Below, one piece after another: positions 1 through 6,333 of a stretch of 10,292 nt of DNA. The notes beneath the pieces are model-generated. The model ran no database searches. It had not been told where the DNA came from and saw only the letters and a list, made by a program, of their open reading frames with translations. The stretch's first letter is position 1; each line of letters begins with the position of its first letter. Source of the stretch: Clostridiaceae bacterium (GTDB taxonomy: Bacteria > Bacillota > Clostridia > Saccharofermentanales > Fastidiosipilaceae); contig JAAYZH010000291.1 of assembly GCA_012514965.1 (NCBI GenBank), positions 1 through 10,292 on the forward strand, in the 5' to 3' direction. The position numbers and the translations under genes were made by a program.

Positions 1-1
1 C

Positions 2-598
2 GGCATGATGGATTGCAAAAAAGCTCTGGTTGCGACTGAGGGCGATGTTGAGAAAGCAATTGACTGGCTCCGCGAAAAGGGTATGTCCAAAGCTGACCAG
101 AAGCAGACCCGTATTGCCGCTGAAGGTATTGTGGATGCGTACATCCATGGCAATGGCCGTGTCGGCGTCCTGATCGAAGTCAACATCGAGACTGACTTTG
201 CCGCGAAGAACGAAAGTTTCCGCAGCTTTGTCCGTGATCTTGGCATGCAGATCGCCGCGATGAGCCCCAAATGGGTCGCGAAGGAAGATGTTCCGGCAGA
301 AATCATCGAGAAAGAGCGTCAGATGATTCGTGCTGAAGCGCTCAACGAAGGTAAACCCGAGAAGGTCGTGGATCGTATCGTCGAAGGCCGCGTTGTTAAG
401 TTCTATCAAGAGAACTGCCTTTTGGAGCAAGCCTTTATCAAGGACGACGAAAAGACGGTCGGTATTGTCATCAAAGAGAAAACCTTTGAGATCGGTGAAA
501 AAATCAGCGTTCGTCGCTTTACACGCTACGAAATGGGTGAAGGTCTTGAGAAAAAGACCGAAGATTTCGCTGCTGAAGTTATGAAGCAGCTGAAGTAA
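2..598 (+). CDS. tsf: Elongation factor Ts, 5'-truncated by window edge
   Basis: Elongation factor Ts is the guanine-nucleotide exchange factor for EF-Tu in the cytoplasm; it releases GDP so EF-Tu can reload GTP and aminoacyl-tRNA. The visible protein begins at GMMDCKKAL, the first EF-Ts signature, which normally follows about 18 N-terminal residues, so the true start lies upstream of the window and the ATG at 5 is internal. The N-terminal UBA-like segment ([14 protein letters not shown]) is followed by the second signature around [14 protein letters not shown] and by the core segment [16 protein letters not shown]. About 198 codons are present, which with the missing part gives the roughly 215 residues usual for short Firmicutes EF-Ts. 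The gene ends in TAA, 22 bases before a terminator hairpin. By known synteny rpsB should lie just upstream. Identity is very secure. Confidence 0.97.
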   Translation, partial: GMMDCKKALVATEGDVEKAIDWLREKGMSKADQKQTRIAAEGIVDAYIHGNGRVGVLIEVNIETDFAAKNESFRSFVRDLGMQIAAMSPKWVAKEDVPAEIIEKERQMIRAEALNEGKPEKVVDRIVEGRVVKFYQENCLLEQAFIKDDEKTVGIVIKEKTFEIGEKISVRRFTRYEMGEGLEKKTEDFAAEVMKQLK

Positions 599-620
599 AT
601 TGTGCTTAGCAAAGTAAATC

Positions 621-652
621 AAGTGTCCTGGTTTTCCGGGACACTTTTTTTT
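621..652 (+). terminator. Rho-independent terminator after tsf
   Basis: An 11-bp stem (621-631 with 636-646, one T-G wobble) encloses a TTTT tetraloop and runs into eight consecutive T (645-652). The half-sites read AAGTGTCC and GGACACTT at the base. It starts 22 bases after the tsf stop codon and should end the (rpsB-)tsf transcript, separating it from pyrH. Confidence 0.93.
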
Positions 653-694
653 AGCAAGTCAGGAACGAATAAGAGCACCGAAGGGCTAAGGAAT

Positions 695-703
695 TGTTAC
701 AAT
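695..703 (+). promoter_or_regulatory. Probable extended -10 promoter for pyrH
   Basis: The sequence TGTTACAAT fits an extended -10 element (TG, one base, then TACAAT, which differs from TATAAT at one position). No good -35 hexamer lies 16-18 bases upstream, which is tolerated by extended -10 promoters. Transcription would begin near 710 and leave a leader of about 28 bases before the pyrH start at 738. The site follows the tsf terminator, where a new promoter is needed. It is inferred from sequence alone. Confidence 0.5.
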
Positions 704-726
704 GGCTGTAAAGTCAGTCATTGAGT

Positions 727-733
727 GGGAGGA
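727..733 (+). promoter_or_regulatory. Ribosome binding site that fixes the pyrH start
   Basis: GGGAGGA is complementary to the 16S rRNA 3' end and lies four bases before ATG 738. It favours 738 over the upstream in-frame ATG at 702. Confidence 0.8.
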
Positions 734-737
734 ACGT

Positions 738-1448
738 ATGGGAACACCAATTTTTAAGAGAATCTTGTTGAAATTGTCTGGAGAAGTGATGTCCGGATCG
801 AAAGGGTCAGGGATTGATCCTGAAATGGTCACGAAGATTGCGCAAGCCATTTGCGAGTTGCATGATTTAAACGTCGATTTAGCAATCGTTGTGGGCGGTG
901 GCAATTTTTGGCGCGGCCGCACATCCGAAGGGATGGACAGAGTGACCGCCGATCACATGGGGATGCTGGCTACCTGCATGAATGCGCTGTGTTTGGCTGA
1001 CGCGATTGAACAGCTCGGACATACGACGCGAGTCATGACTGCTATTGAAATGCACGAGATCGCTGAAACCTATATTCGTAAGAGAGCCTTGCGTCACCTG
1101 GAAAAGGGACGTATCGTTGTATTTGCCGCCGGCATCGGCAACCCCTATTTTTCGACAGATACGACAGCAGCCTTGCGGGCAGCAGAGATTGATGCGGATG
1201 TTATTTTCAAGGCAACGAATGTGGATGGTGTCTATGACAAGGATCCGCGTAAGTGCGCAGACGCAATCCTCTACGCGAAGGTTACCCATGATGAGGTTCT
1301 GCAGAAAGACCTAAAGGTTATGGATGCAACCGCCGCGGCTCTGTGCCGTGACAACCATGTCGATATCGCCGTATTTAACCTGGACGATCCGCGGAATATC
1401 ATTCGCATGGCCTGCGGAGAGCTAGAGCGAGCAACCATCGTCAGCTGA
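738..1448 (+). CDS. pyrH: UMP kinase (uridylate kinase)
   Basis: Bacterial UMP kinase phosphorylates UMP to UDP with ATP in pyrimidine nucleotide synthesis; it is a cytoplasmic hexamer of the amino acid kinase fold, normally feedback-controlled by UTP and GTP. The 236-residue product matches family length. Visible motifs are KLSGE at 12-16 (phosphate binding), GGGNFWRGR at 53-61, the DHMGMLAT stretch at 72-79 that lines the UMP site, [15 protein letters not shown] at 134-148 and [10 protein letters not shown] at 163-172 (ATP side). I chose ATG 738 because GGGAGGA at 727-733 is a strong ribosome binding site four bases upstream and because the protein then begins as family members do. The in-frame ATG at 702 would add 12 residues, has no comparable site, and overlaps the probable -10 element. 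The gene ends in TGA, with frr 59 bases on. Confidence 0.96.
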   Translation: MGTPIFKRILLKLSGEVMSGSKGSGIDPEMVTKIAQAICELHDLNVDLAIVVGGGNFWRGRTSEGMDRVTADHMGMLATCMNALCLADAIEQLGHTTRVMTAIEMHEIAETYIRKRALRHLEKGRIVVFAAGIGNPYFSTDTTAALRAAEIDADVIFKATNVDGVYDKDPRKCADAILYAKVTHDEVLQKDLKVMDATAAALCRDNHVDIAVFNLDDPRNIIRMACGELERATIVS

Positions 1449-1477
1449 TTGAACAAAGACCTGGCATAATCTATAAT
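1449..1477 (+). promoter_or_regulatory. Sigma-A type promoter for frr
   Basis: A -35 hexamer TTGAAC (1449-1454, four of six consensus positions) and a perfect -10 hexamer TATAAT (1472-1477) are separated by exactly 17 bases. The -35 begins on the base after the pyrH stop codon. Transcription would start around 1484 and give a leader of about 24 bases before the frr ATG. This suggests frr can be transcribed on its own as well as by readthrough from pyrH. Confidence 0.75.
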
Positions 1478-1491
1478 TAGTAGAATGAATG

Positions 1492-1498
1492 AAGGAGG
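1492..1498 (+). promoter_or_regulatory. Strong ribosome binding site of frr
   Basis: AAGGAGG is an essentially full-length Shine-Dalgarno sequence nine bases before ATG 1508, consistent with high expression of ribosome recycling factor. Confidence 0.85.
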
Positions 1499-1507
1499 AT
1501 AGACGAC

Positions 1508-2077
1508 ATGGCTATCGAGATTAATAGCAGCCTATACGAACCATACTCTGATCGAATGCATAAGAGTCTGGAAGTTTTGCAGGATGATCTCAACACTGTA
1601 CGCGCCGGCCGCGCTAATCCCAGGGTTTTGGACCAGATTAGTGTAATGTACTATGGAATGGAGACGCCTTTGAGTCAGGTGGCCTCGATTTCGACACCGG
1701 AAGCTCGCCAGCTGTTGATTCAGCCCTGGGACGGTAAGCTTCTGAAAGATATCGAGAAAGCCCTGATGGCTTCAGATATTGGCATTACGCCTACGAATGA
1801 TGGCAAGGTAATTCGTCTGATTTTTCCAACGCTTACCGAAGAACGCCGTCGCGATCTTACGAAGCAGGTCGATAAATATGGCGAAGAGACCAAGGTCGCA
1901 ATTCGCAATATCCGCCGCGACTTTTTGGACATGGTCAAGAAACTTTTGAAGAATAAAGAGATTTCCGAAGACCAGTTCCATGATTGTGAAGACGAGATTC
2001 AGAAGATCACGGATAAATTCACAGGCATGGTCGATGATAAGATTAAAGACAAAGGCAAGGAATTGATGGCCATCTAA
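1508..2077 (+). CDS. frr: Ribosome recycling factor
   Basis: Ribosome recycling factor works with EF-G after termination to split the 70S ribosome and free the mRNA. The product has 189 residues, against about 185 in typical members. It shows the expected three-helix bundle with an inserted small beta domain: N-terminal helix to about residue 30, the signature TVRAGRANPRVLD at 30-42, the beta domain through ETPLSQVASISTPEARQLLIQPWD (52-75) and TPTNDGKVIRLIFP (94-107), then the long basic helices with VAIRNIRRD near 130-138 and a lysine-rich C-terminus. The start is set by the AAGGAGG site. It has its own promoter immediately after pyrH and a hairpin terminator after its TAA stop, so it may be largely monocistronic. 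Nothing is unusual in the protein. Confidence 0.97.
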   Translation: MAIEINSSLYEPYSDRMHKSLEVLQDDLNTVRAGRANPRVLDQISVMYYGMETPLSQVASISTPEARQLLIQPWDGKLLKDIEKALMASDIGITPTNDGKVIRLIFPTLTEERRRDLTKQVDKYGEETKVAIRNIRRDFLDMVKKLLKNKEISEDQFHDCEDEIQKITDKFTGMVDDKIKDKGKELMAI

Positions 2078-2106
2078 GGCGTTCAAACATCTTTGTGCTT
2101 TACCGG

Positions 2107-2132
2107 GCCGGAAGTCTTGCTTCCGGCTTTTT
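2107..2132 (+). terminator. Hairpin terminator or attenuator between frr and uppS
   Basis: A perfect 8-bp GC-rich stem (GCCGGAAG at 2107-2114 with CTTCCGGC at 2120-2127) has a five-base loop and is followed by five T (2128-2132). This fits a moderate intrinsic terminator. The T run directly abuts the AGGA ribosome binding site of uppS at 2133-2136, and no convincing promoter was found between it and uppS. Readthrough or partial termination from the frr promoter is therefore likely to feed the downstream operon. Confidence 0.8.
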
Positions 2133-2141
2133 AGGAATGGC

Positions 2142-2912
2142 GTGTGTATGTTGGATAAATTGTCGAAGTTTTTCAAGGCCAAAGTCCACACAGACGAAGA
2201 CAAGCAGGCTGCGGCTGGTGTCGTGCCCAAGCACATCGGCATCATCATGGATGGCAACGGCCGTTGGGCTAAGAATCGCGGGCTATCGCGCAGTGTCGGT
2301 CATCGTTTTGGCGGCGAGGCTTTGCGCAAAATCACCAGAGCAGCATCGGAGCTCGGAGTTTCCTACCTCACGGTTTACGCTTTCTCAACTGAGAACTGGA
2401 AACGTCCGGCTGACGAAGTGCGTGCGATCATGGCAATTTTTCTTGAGTTTTTTGCCCGCTATCGTGAAGAACTTCGAAGCATGGACTGCCGTGTGCGTTT
2501 CATGGGCAGCCGCGATAACGTTCCGGAGGACGTCCTGGAGACGATTATTCTGGCAGAAAGTGAGTCCGCCGAACGCCAAGGCATACAGCTGATCGTGGCC
2601 TTTAACTACGGTGGCAGGCAGGAGATTGTCGATGCCGTCAAGCACGCTGTCGAGACGGCTGGTGACGGAGCTGACTTCTCGCATCTGGACGAAGAATCCT
2701 TCCGACAGTTTCTTTACTTGCCGGATGTACCGGATCCTGACCTGATCATACGATCAAGCGGGGAAATGCGAATGTCGAATTTCCTTATTTGGGAAGCGGC
2801 TTACAGTGAACTTTGGGTGACGGATGTACTGTGGCCGGATTTTGCGAAAGAAGACTTACAGAGAGCGATTTCGGACTACAATAGTAGAAACCGCAGATAC
2901 GGAGGAGTCTAA
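2142..2912 (+). CDS. uppS: Undecaprenyl diphosphate synthase (cis-prenyltransferase)
   Basis: This enzyme condenses eight isopentenyl diphosphates onto farnesyl diphosphate in cis, making the C55 lipid carrier for peptidoglycan and other wall polymers. The 256 residues carry all conserved regions of the cis-prenyltransferase family: MDGNGRWA at 36-43 with the catalytic Asp37, GHRFG at 53-57, YAFSTENW at 79-86, FNYGGRQE at 154-161, and DPDLIIRSSGEMRMSNF at 198-214, followed by YSELWVTDVLWPDF. The GTG at 2142 lies five bases after AGGA (2133-2136); an alternative ATG at 2148 (MLDKLSKFF) lies 11 bases after it, and both are plausible, so the first two residues are uncertain. The first 25 or so residues are a variable basic/acidic leader. 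The stop is three bases before cdsA, and the dxr product in the same cluster feeds precursor to this enzyme. Confidence 0.96.
   Translation: MCMLDKLSKFFKAKVHTDEDKQAAAGVVPKHIGIIMDGNGRWAKNRGLSRSVGHRFGGEALRKITRAASELGVSYLTVYAFSTENWKRPADEVRAIMAIFLEFFARYREELRSMDCRVRFMGSRDNVPEDVLETIILAESESAERQGIQLIVAFNYGGRQEIVDAVKHAVETAGDGADFSHLDEESFRQFLYLPDVPDPDLIIRSSGEMRMSNFLIWEAAYSELWVTDVLWPDFAKEDLQRAISDYNSRNRRYGGV
2901..2907 (+). promoter_or_regulatory. Ribosome binding site of cdsA inside the uppS end
   Basis: GGAGGAG lies within the last codons of uppS, eight bases before ATG 2916. This placement is typical of translationally coupled operon genes. Confidence 0.8.
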
Positions 2913-2915
2913 ATC

Positions 2916-3857
2916 ATGGTCAACACGAGAGTAAAAACAGGAATCGTTTTTTTTCTGATTGTAGCAGCATTTTTGGTGGGCTCGATTTGGCTGCCCTGGC
3001 TGAGTGTTGTCTTGTTCGCGCTGGTCGCGGTGCTGGGAGCTTTGGAACTATCCCATGCTCTGCAGAAGAAGTTCCGGCCATTGTCCTTTGTCTCGATTGT
3101 CATCGGGAGCTTGACGATGCTCGCTCCGGTGGTGGTCTGGGTTCTATACAAGGACTTGCGACAGTGGCATATCATTAGTCGTGATTCTCTGCCTCTCGAC
3201 GCGCGTTGGCCATCAGACTTCATCTGGCTTCTGGCCTTTGGCTTTTTGGCCTTTGGCTTGGCCTTTGGTGTGTATGCTCTCCTGAATGTCCTTTTCAAGG
3301 TCCTGTCCAGAGGGCCTGAACACATGCCTCATGCGGTTGCGGAGAGCTCAGCGGCATTTTACATTGCTTTCCCACTTACAGCCGTTGTCCTCTTTGCCTT
3401 TGCGGTGCCGAACGGTTACTTTTGGCTTCTTTTCGCAGTCCTTACTCCTATGGTCGTGGATGTGGCAGCCTACTATAGCGGCTCTCTTTTGGGCAAACGA
3501 AAGATGTTGCCCAAAGTCAGTCCGAACAAGACCTGGGTGGGCTTTTTCGGCGGCGTTTTTGCCGGTGTGGTTTTTGGCTCCGCAATCTTCATGATTTTCT
3601 TCACAGGCTCTCAGCCCATGCTGCCCTTGACCCAGTCCGTGGTCTTCGGAGGAGCAGCGGGTCTGCTGCTGGGTCTGACGGCTCAGTTTGGCGACTGGAT
3701 CGCTTCTTCATTGAAGCGCTGGTGCCAGATCAAGGACTTCAGCAACCTCCTGCCGGGTCATGGCGGCATTATGGACCGTTTTGACAGCGTGCTGTACACC
3801 TTGCCGACCACCTTGGTCCTGGCTTTGGTTTTCTTTCTTTTAGAGCGGGTTAATTAA
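2916..3857 (+). CDS. cdsA: Phosphatidate cytidylyltransferase (CDP-diglyceride synthase)
   Basis: This integral membrane enzyme makes CDP-diacylglycerol from phosphatidic acid and CTP, the branch-point precursor of phosphatidylglycerol, cardiolipin and phosphatidylethanolamine. The 313-residue product is strongly hydrophobic, with about eight predicted membrane segments beginning near residues 9-23 and 28-45. The diagnostic C-terminal family signature is intact: SSLKRWCQIKDFSNLLPGHG at 264-283, with PGHGG at 280-284 and DRFD at 287-290, including the metal-binding aspartates. A longer hydrophilic stretch (about residues 82-104) separates two membrane segments. The start is supported by GGAGGAG eight bases upstream. 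The stop overlaps the dxr start by one base (TAATG). A local tandem DNA repeat encodes the repeated LAFG segment in one helix. Family length and motifs leave little doubt. Confidence 0.95.
   Translation: MVNTRVKTGIVFFLIVAAFLVGSIWLPWLSVVLFALVAVLGALELSHALQKKFRPLSFVSIVIGSLTMLAPVVVWVLYKDLRQWHIISRDSLPLDARWPSDFIWLLAFGFLAFGLAFGVYALLNVLFKVLSRGPEHMPHAVAESSAAFYIAFPLTAVVLFAFAVPNGYFWLLFAVLTPMVVDVAAYYSGSLLGKRKMLPKVSPNKTWVGFFGGVFAGVVFGSAIFMIFFTGSQPMLPLTQSVVFGGAAGLLLGLTAQFGDWIASSLKRWCQIKDFSNLLPGHGGIMDRFDSVLYTLPTTLVLALVFFLLERVN
3232..3270 (+). repeat. Three near-identical 12-bp copies within cdsA
   Basis: TGGCCTTTGGCT occurs at 3232-3243 and 3247-3258, and TGGCCTTTGGTG at 3259-3270, the first pair separated by three bases. 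They encode a repeated LAFG in a membrane helix (LLAFGFLAFGLAFGV). The unit is in frame and does not disturb the protein. Confidence 0.8.
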
Positions 3858-5035
3858 TGAAGCAGTCAGTGATTATTTTAGGTTCAACCGGTTCGATTGG
3901 ACGTCAGACACTGGATGTATGTGAATTGTTAGGCATCCGCGTTGCAGTATTGGCGGCCAAAAGCTCCGATGAGCTTATGTTTGAGCAAGCTCTGCGGGTA
4001 AGGCCGGAGCTGCTGGTCCTGGAGGACGCTGACGCCGCTGAACGCTTGCGCTACCGCTGCAAGGTTGAAGGATTGCGTTGTGAAGTCCGCAGCGGCCGCG
4101 AAGCTTTGCTGGCTGCTGCAGCCTGGCCGTCAGCCGACACTCTGGTGGCGGCAATGGTCGGCATGGCAGGTCTGGAGCCGGTTTTGGCCGCAATTGAAGC
4201 AGGTAAAGACATAGCCCTGGCGAATAAGGAGACCCTGGTGGTTGCCGGCAACCTGGTTATGGCCCGCGCCAAAGCCAAAGGTATTGCGCTCCTCCCTGTG
4301 GACAGCGAGCATTCCGCGATTTGGCAGTGCCTGGCAAGCGGCAAGCCTGAAGAACTTGAATCGATTTACCTGACCTGCTCGGGTGGTCCGTTTCGCGGCA
4401 AACGCAAAGACGAGCTTGCGAATGTTACACTTACCGAGGCATTATCACACCCCACTTGGAACATGGGAGGCAAGATCAGCATCGATTCGGCTACTCTTAT
4501 GAACAAAGGACTCGAACTCATTGAAGCATGCCATTTATTCAATGTTTCTGAAGAGCAGGTGGAAGTCGTGGTTCATCCTGAAAGCATCATCCATTCCATG
4601 GTCGGCTGGAGGGATCATTCGGTGATTGCGCAGCTGGGCTTCCCGGATATGCGTCTGCCAATTCAGCTGGCCTTGACCTACCCGGACAGACTTCCTTCAC
4701 TGGAGCGTCGCTTTGATCCCTTTACACCGGGAGCGTCTGTGTTACACTTCGAAAAGCCTGATGAGGAAACATTCCGGGCCATCACATTAGCCAGGCTTGC
4801 ACATCGTGAAGGACATTGTTTACCTATTGTTTTAAATGCCGCCAACGAAGTCGCGGTAAACTCTTTCTTAGCTGGTGAGATTCCATTTTTGGCGATTACG
4901 GCCATTGTCGAATCGGCGATGGAGAGCATGGCGGCTGTTGATCAAGCCGCTGCTGCTGATCTGGCGGGAATATTGGAGATAGATAGAGAGGCTCGGCAAG
5001 TGGCCGGGGAGTTATGTACATTATGGGCCAAGTAG
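3857..5035 (+). CDS. dxr: 1-deoxy-D-xylulose 5-phosphate reductoisomerase
   Basis: DXR (IspC) converts 1-deoxy-D-xylulose 5-phosphate to 2-C-methyl-D-erythritol 4-phosphate with NADPH and a divalent metal, the committed step of the MEP isoprenoid pathway and the target of fosmidomycin. The 392 residues match the family. Visible are the N-terminal NADPH-binding loop GSTGSIG (9-15), LANKET (121-126), DSEHSA (149-154) with metal ligands Asp149 and Glu151, SGGPFR (175-180), the flexible-loop segment HPTWNMG (198-204) and SATLMNKGLE (211-220) with Asn216, Lys217 and Glu220, then LPIQLALTYP and the C-terminal LNAANEVAV. The ATG overlaps the cdsA stop by one base and has no strong Shine-Dalgarno sequence, so it probably depends on coupled translation. 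One mild oddity is Cys174, in LTCSGGPF, where Ala is usual. The gene overlaps rseP. Confidence 0.97.
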   Translation: MKQSVIILGSTGSIGRQTLDVCELLGIRVAVLAAKSSDELMFEQALRVRPELLVLEDADAAERLRYRCKVEGLRCEVRSGREALLAAAAWPSADTLVAAMVGMAGLEPVLAAIEAGKDIALANKETLVVAGNLVMARAKAKGIALLPVDSEHSAIWQCLASGKPEELESIYLTCSGGPFRGKRKDELANVTLTEALSHPTWNMGGKISIDSATLMNKGLELIEACHLFNVSEEQVEVVVHPESIIHSMVGWRDHSVIAQLGFPDMRLPIQLALTYPDRLPSLERRFDPFTPGASVLHFEKPDEETFRAITLARLAHREGHCLPIVLNAANEVAVNSFLAGEIPFLAITAIVESAMESMAAVDQAAAADLAGILEIDREARQVAGELCTLWAK

Positions 5036-6333
5036 TTGGTGTATTGATTGGTTTTTTAATACTAGGTTTAATGCTCGCGATTCATGAACTGGGACACTAT
5101 ATCGCCGGGCGCAAGCTCGGATTTACGGTGGAAGAGTTTAGTATATTCATGGGTCCCAGATTGTTGTCGTGGGAACGCAATGGGATCAAGTATACCTTGA
5201 AGCTGATCCCCATCGGCGCTTCCGTGCAGTTTGCCGGTGAGTATCCGGAACATGATGTGCCGGATAGTGAGCTTCGCAAGGGCGATTTCTATGAGCGGCC
5301 GCGCTGGGCCCGCGCAATTACCTTGCTGGCCGGTCCTTTGATGAACATCGTAACGGCAGTAATTGTCTTTGGGCTTCTCTACGCGTCCGTTGGCTTTGCT
5401 ACTACCTCAGTGGGTCAGGTTGCTCCGGATTCTCTGGCAGCCACAGCCGGTGTCGTACCGGGGGACCGCATTGTCGAGATCGCTGATTACAAGGTCAAGA
5501 CAGACCTGGACATGAATATCGGTCTGATCTCGCACGACGCGCAACTGCCATATGACTTGAAGGTCATCAGCGCCGGTTCAGATACCGTGAAGACCTACGC
5601 GATTCAGCCCGCCACACGTGTGCAATATATGCTGGGGGTTACATTTGCATCCGAGGACGGTCAGCCGGTCATTTATGAGATCGACAGCGCCTTGAATCCT
5701 GCGGCTTCGGCTTTTGTGCTGGGTGACCGAATTTTGATGGTTGAAGGGCAGCCGGTAACCGAGGAGAATTTTGTTTCTTCTGTGCAGCAGCATGCCACAG
5801 GCGTACCGATTCAGTTCACTGTATTTCGCGGCAGCGCAGAGACTGCAATTTCCGTGACACCCGTGCCGGTGGACACTGCTGTTCCGCTCGGCATCAGTCT
5901 GGCTCCCAATGAATCGGCGCTTGAAGCGATCCCTTATACTTTTTCGTATATTTGGTCATACACCAAAGGCACGGGCCGTGTTTTGGGTCAGGTGTTTCAA
6001 GGCAGAATCGCAGCCAAGGATTCTTTGACAGGTCCGATAGGCATAGTAGATATGTTAAGCGGTGTCGTCACTTCAGAGCGTGATGCCGGCGTGAAATTTG
6101 CGCAGCTTTTTTCGATGTTTGGTATGGTATCACTGGCTCTCGGTACTGCGAATTTGCTGCCGATCGCGCCTTTGGATGGCGGCCAGCTCTTGCTCCTCGG
6201 CATTGAATCCGTACGCAGAAAGCGTCTTAGTGTGAAGGCGCAAAGCATCATTACTCTTGCGGGTGTACTATTTGTCCTGGCTTTAGCGCTTCTTTCGCTT
6301 AGCTTTGACATAGGCAGGATTATCGGGCGTTGA
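5014..6333 (+). CDS. rseP: Site-2 type intramembrane zinc metalloprotease RseP/RasP
   Basis: Site-2 proteases cut membrane-embedded anti-sigma factors and signal peptide remnants within the bilayer; RasP of Bacillus and RseP of E. coli are the reference members. The 439-residue product has the zinc motif HELGH at 24-28 in the first membrane helix (catalytic Glu25), the GPLMN segment at 107-111, two PDZ-like regions (about 130-190 with AGVVPGDRIVEI, and about 215-275 with LGDRILMVEGQPV), LTGPIGI at 338-344 and the C-terminal NLLPIAPLDGG at 380-390, where Asp388 is the third zinc ligand. A final hydrophobic helix closes the protein. The start overlaps dxr by 22 bases; GGGGAG at 5006-5011 is only two bases from ATG 5014 and 11 from the in-frame ATG 5023, so MGQVVG (5023) is an equally plausible start. 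The TGA stop overlaps the polC ATG. Its natural substrate cannot be told from this window. Confidence 0.94.
   Translation: MYIMGQVVGVLIGFLILGLMLAIHELGHYIAGRKLGFTVEEFSIFMGPRLLSWERNGIKYTLKLIPIGASVQFAGEYPEHDVPDSELRKGDFYERPRWARAITLLAGPLMNIVTAVIVFGLLYASVGFATTSVGQVAPDSLAATAGVVPGDRIVEIADYKVKTDLDMNIGLISHDAQLPYDLKVISAGSDTVKTYAIQPATRVQYMLGVTFASEDGQPVIYEIDSALNPAASAFVLGDRILMVEGQPVTEENFVSSVQQHATGVPIQFTVFRGSAETAISVTPVPVDTAVPLGISLAPNESALEAIPYTFSYIWSYTKGTGRVLGQVFQGRIAAKDSLTGPIGIVDMLSGVVTSERDAGVKFAQLFSMFGMVSLALGTANLLPIAPLDGGQLLLLGIESVRRKRLSVKAQSIITLAGVLFVLALALLSLSFDIGRIIGR

Noticed and set aside
6330..6332. TTG start for polC
   Set aside because: ATG 6333 immediately follows and overlaps the rseP stop as TGATG, the usual coupled arrangement; TTG would add only one residue.
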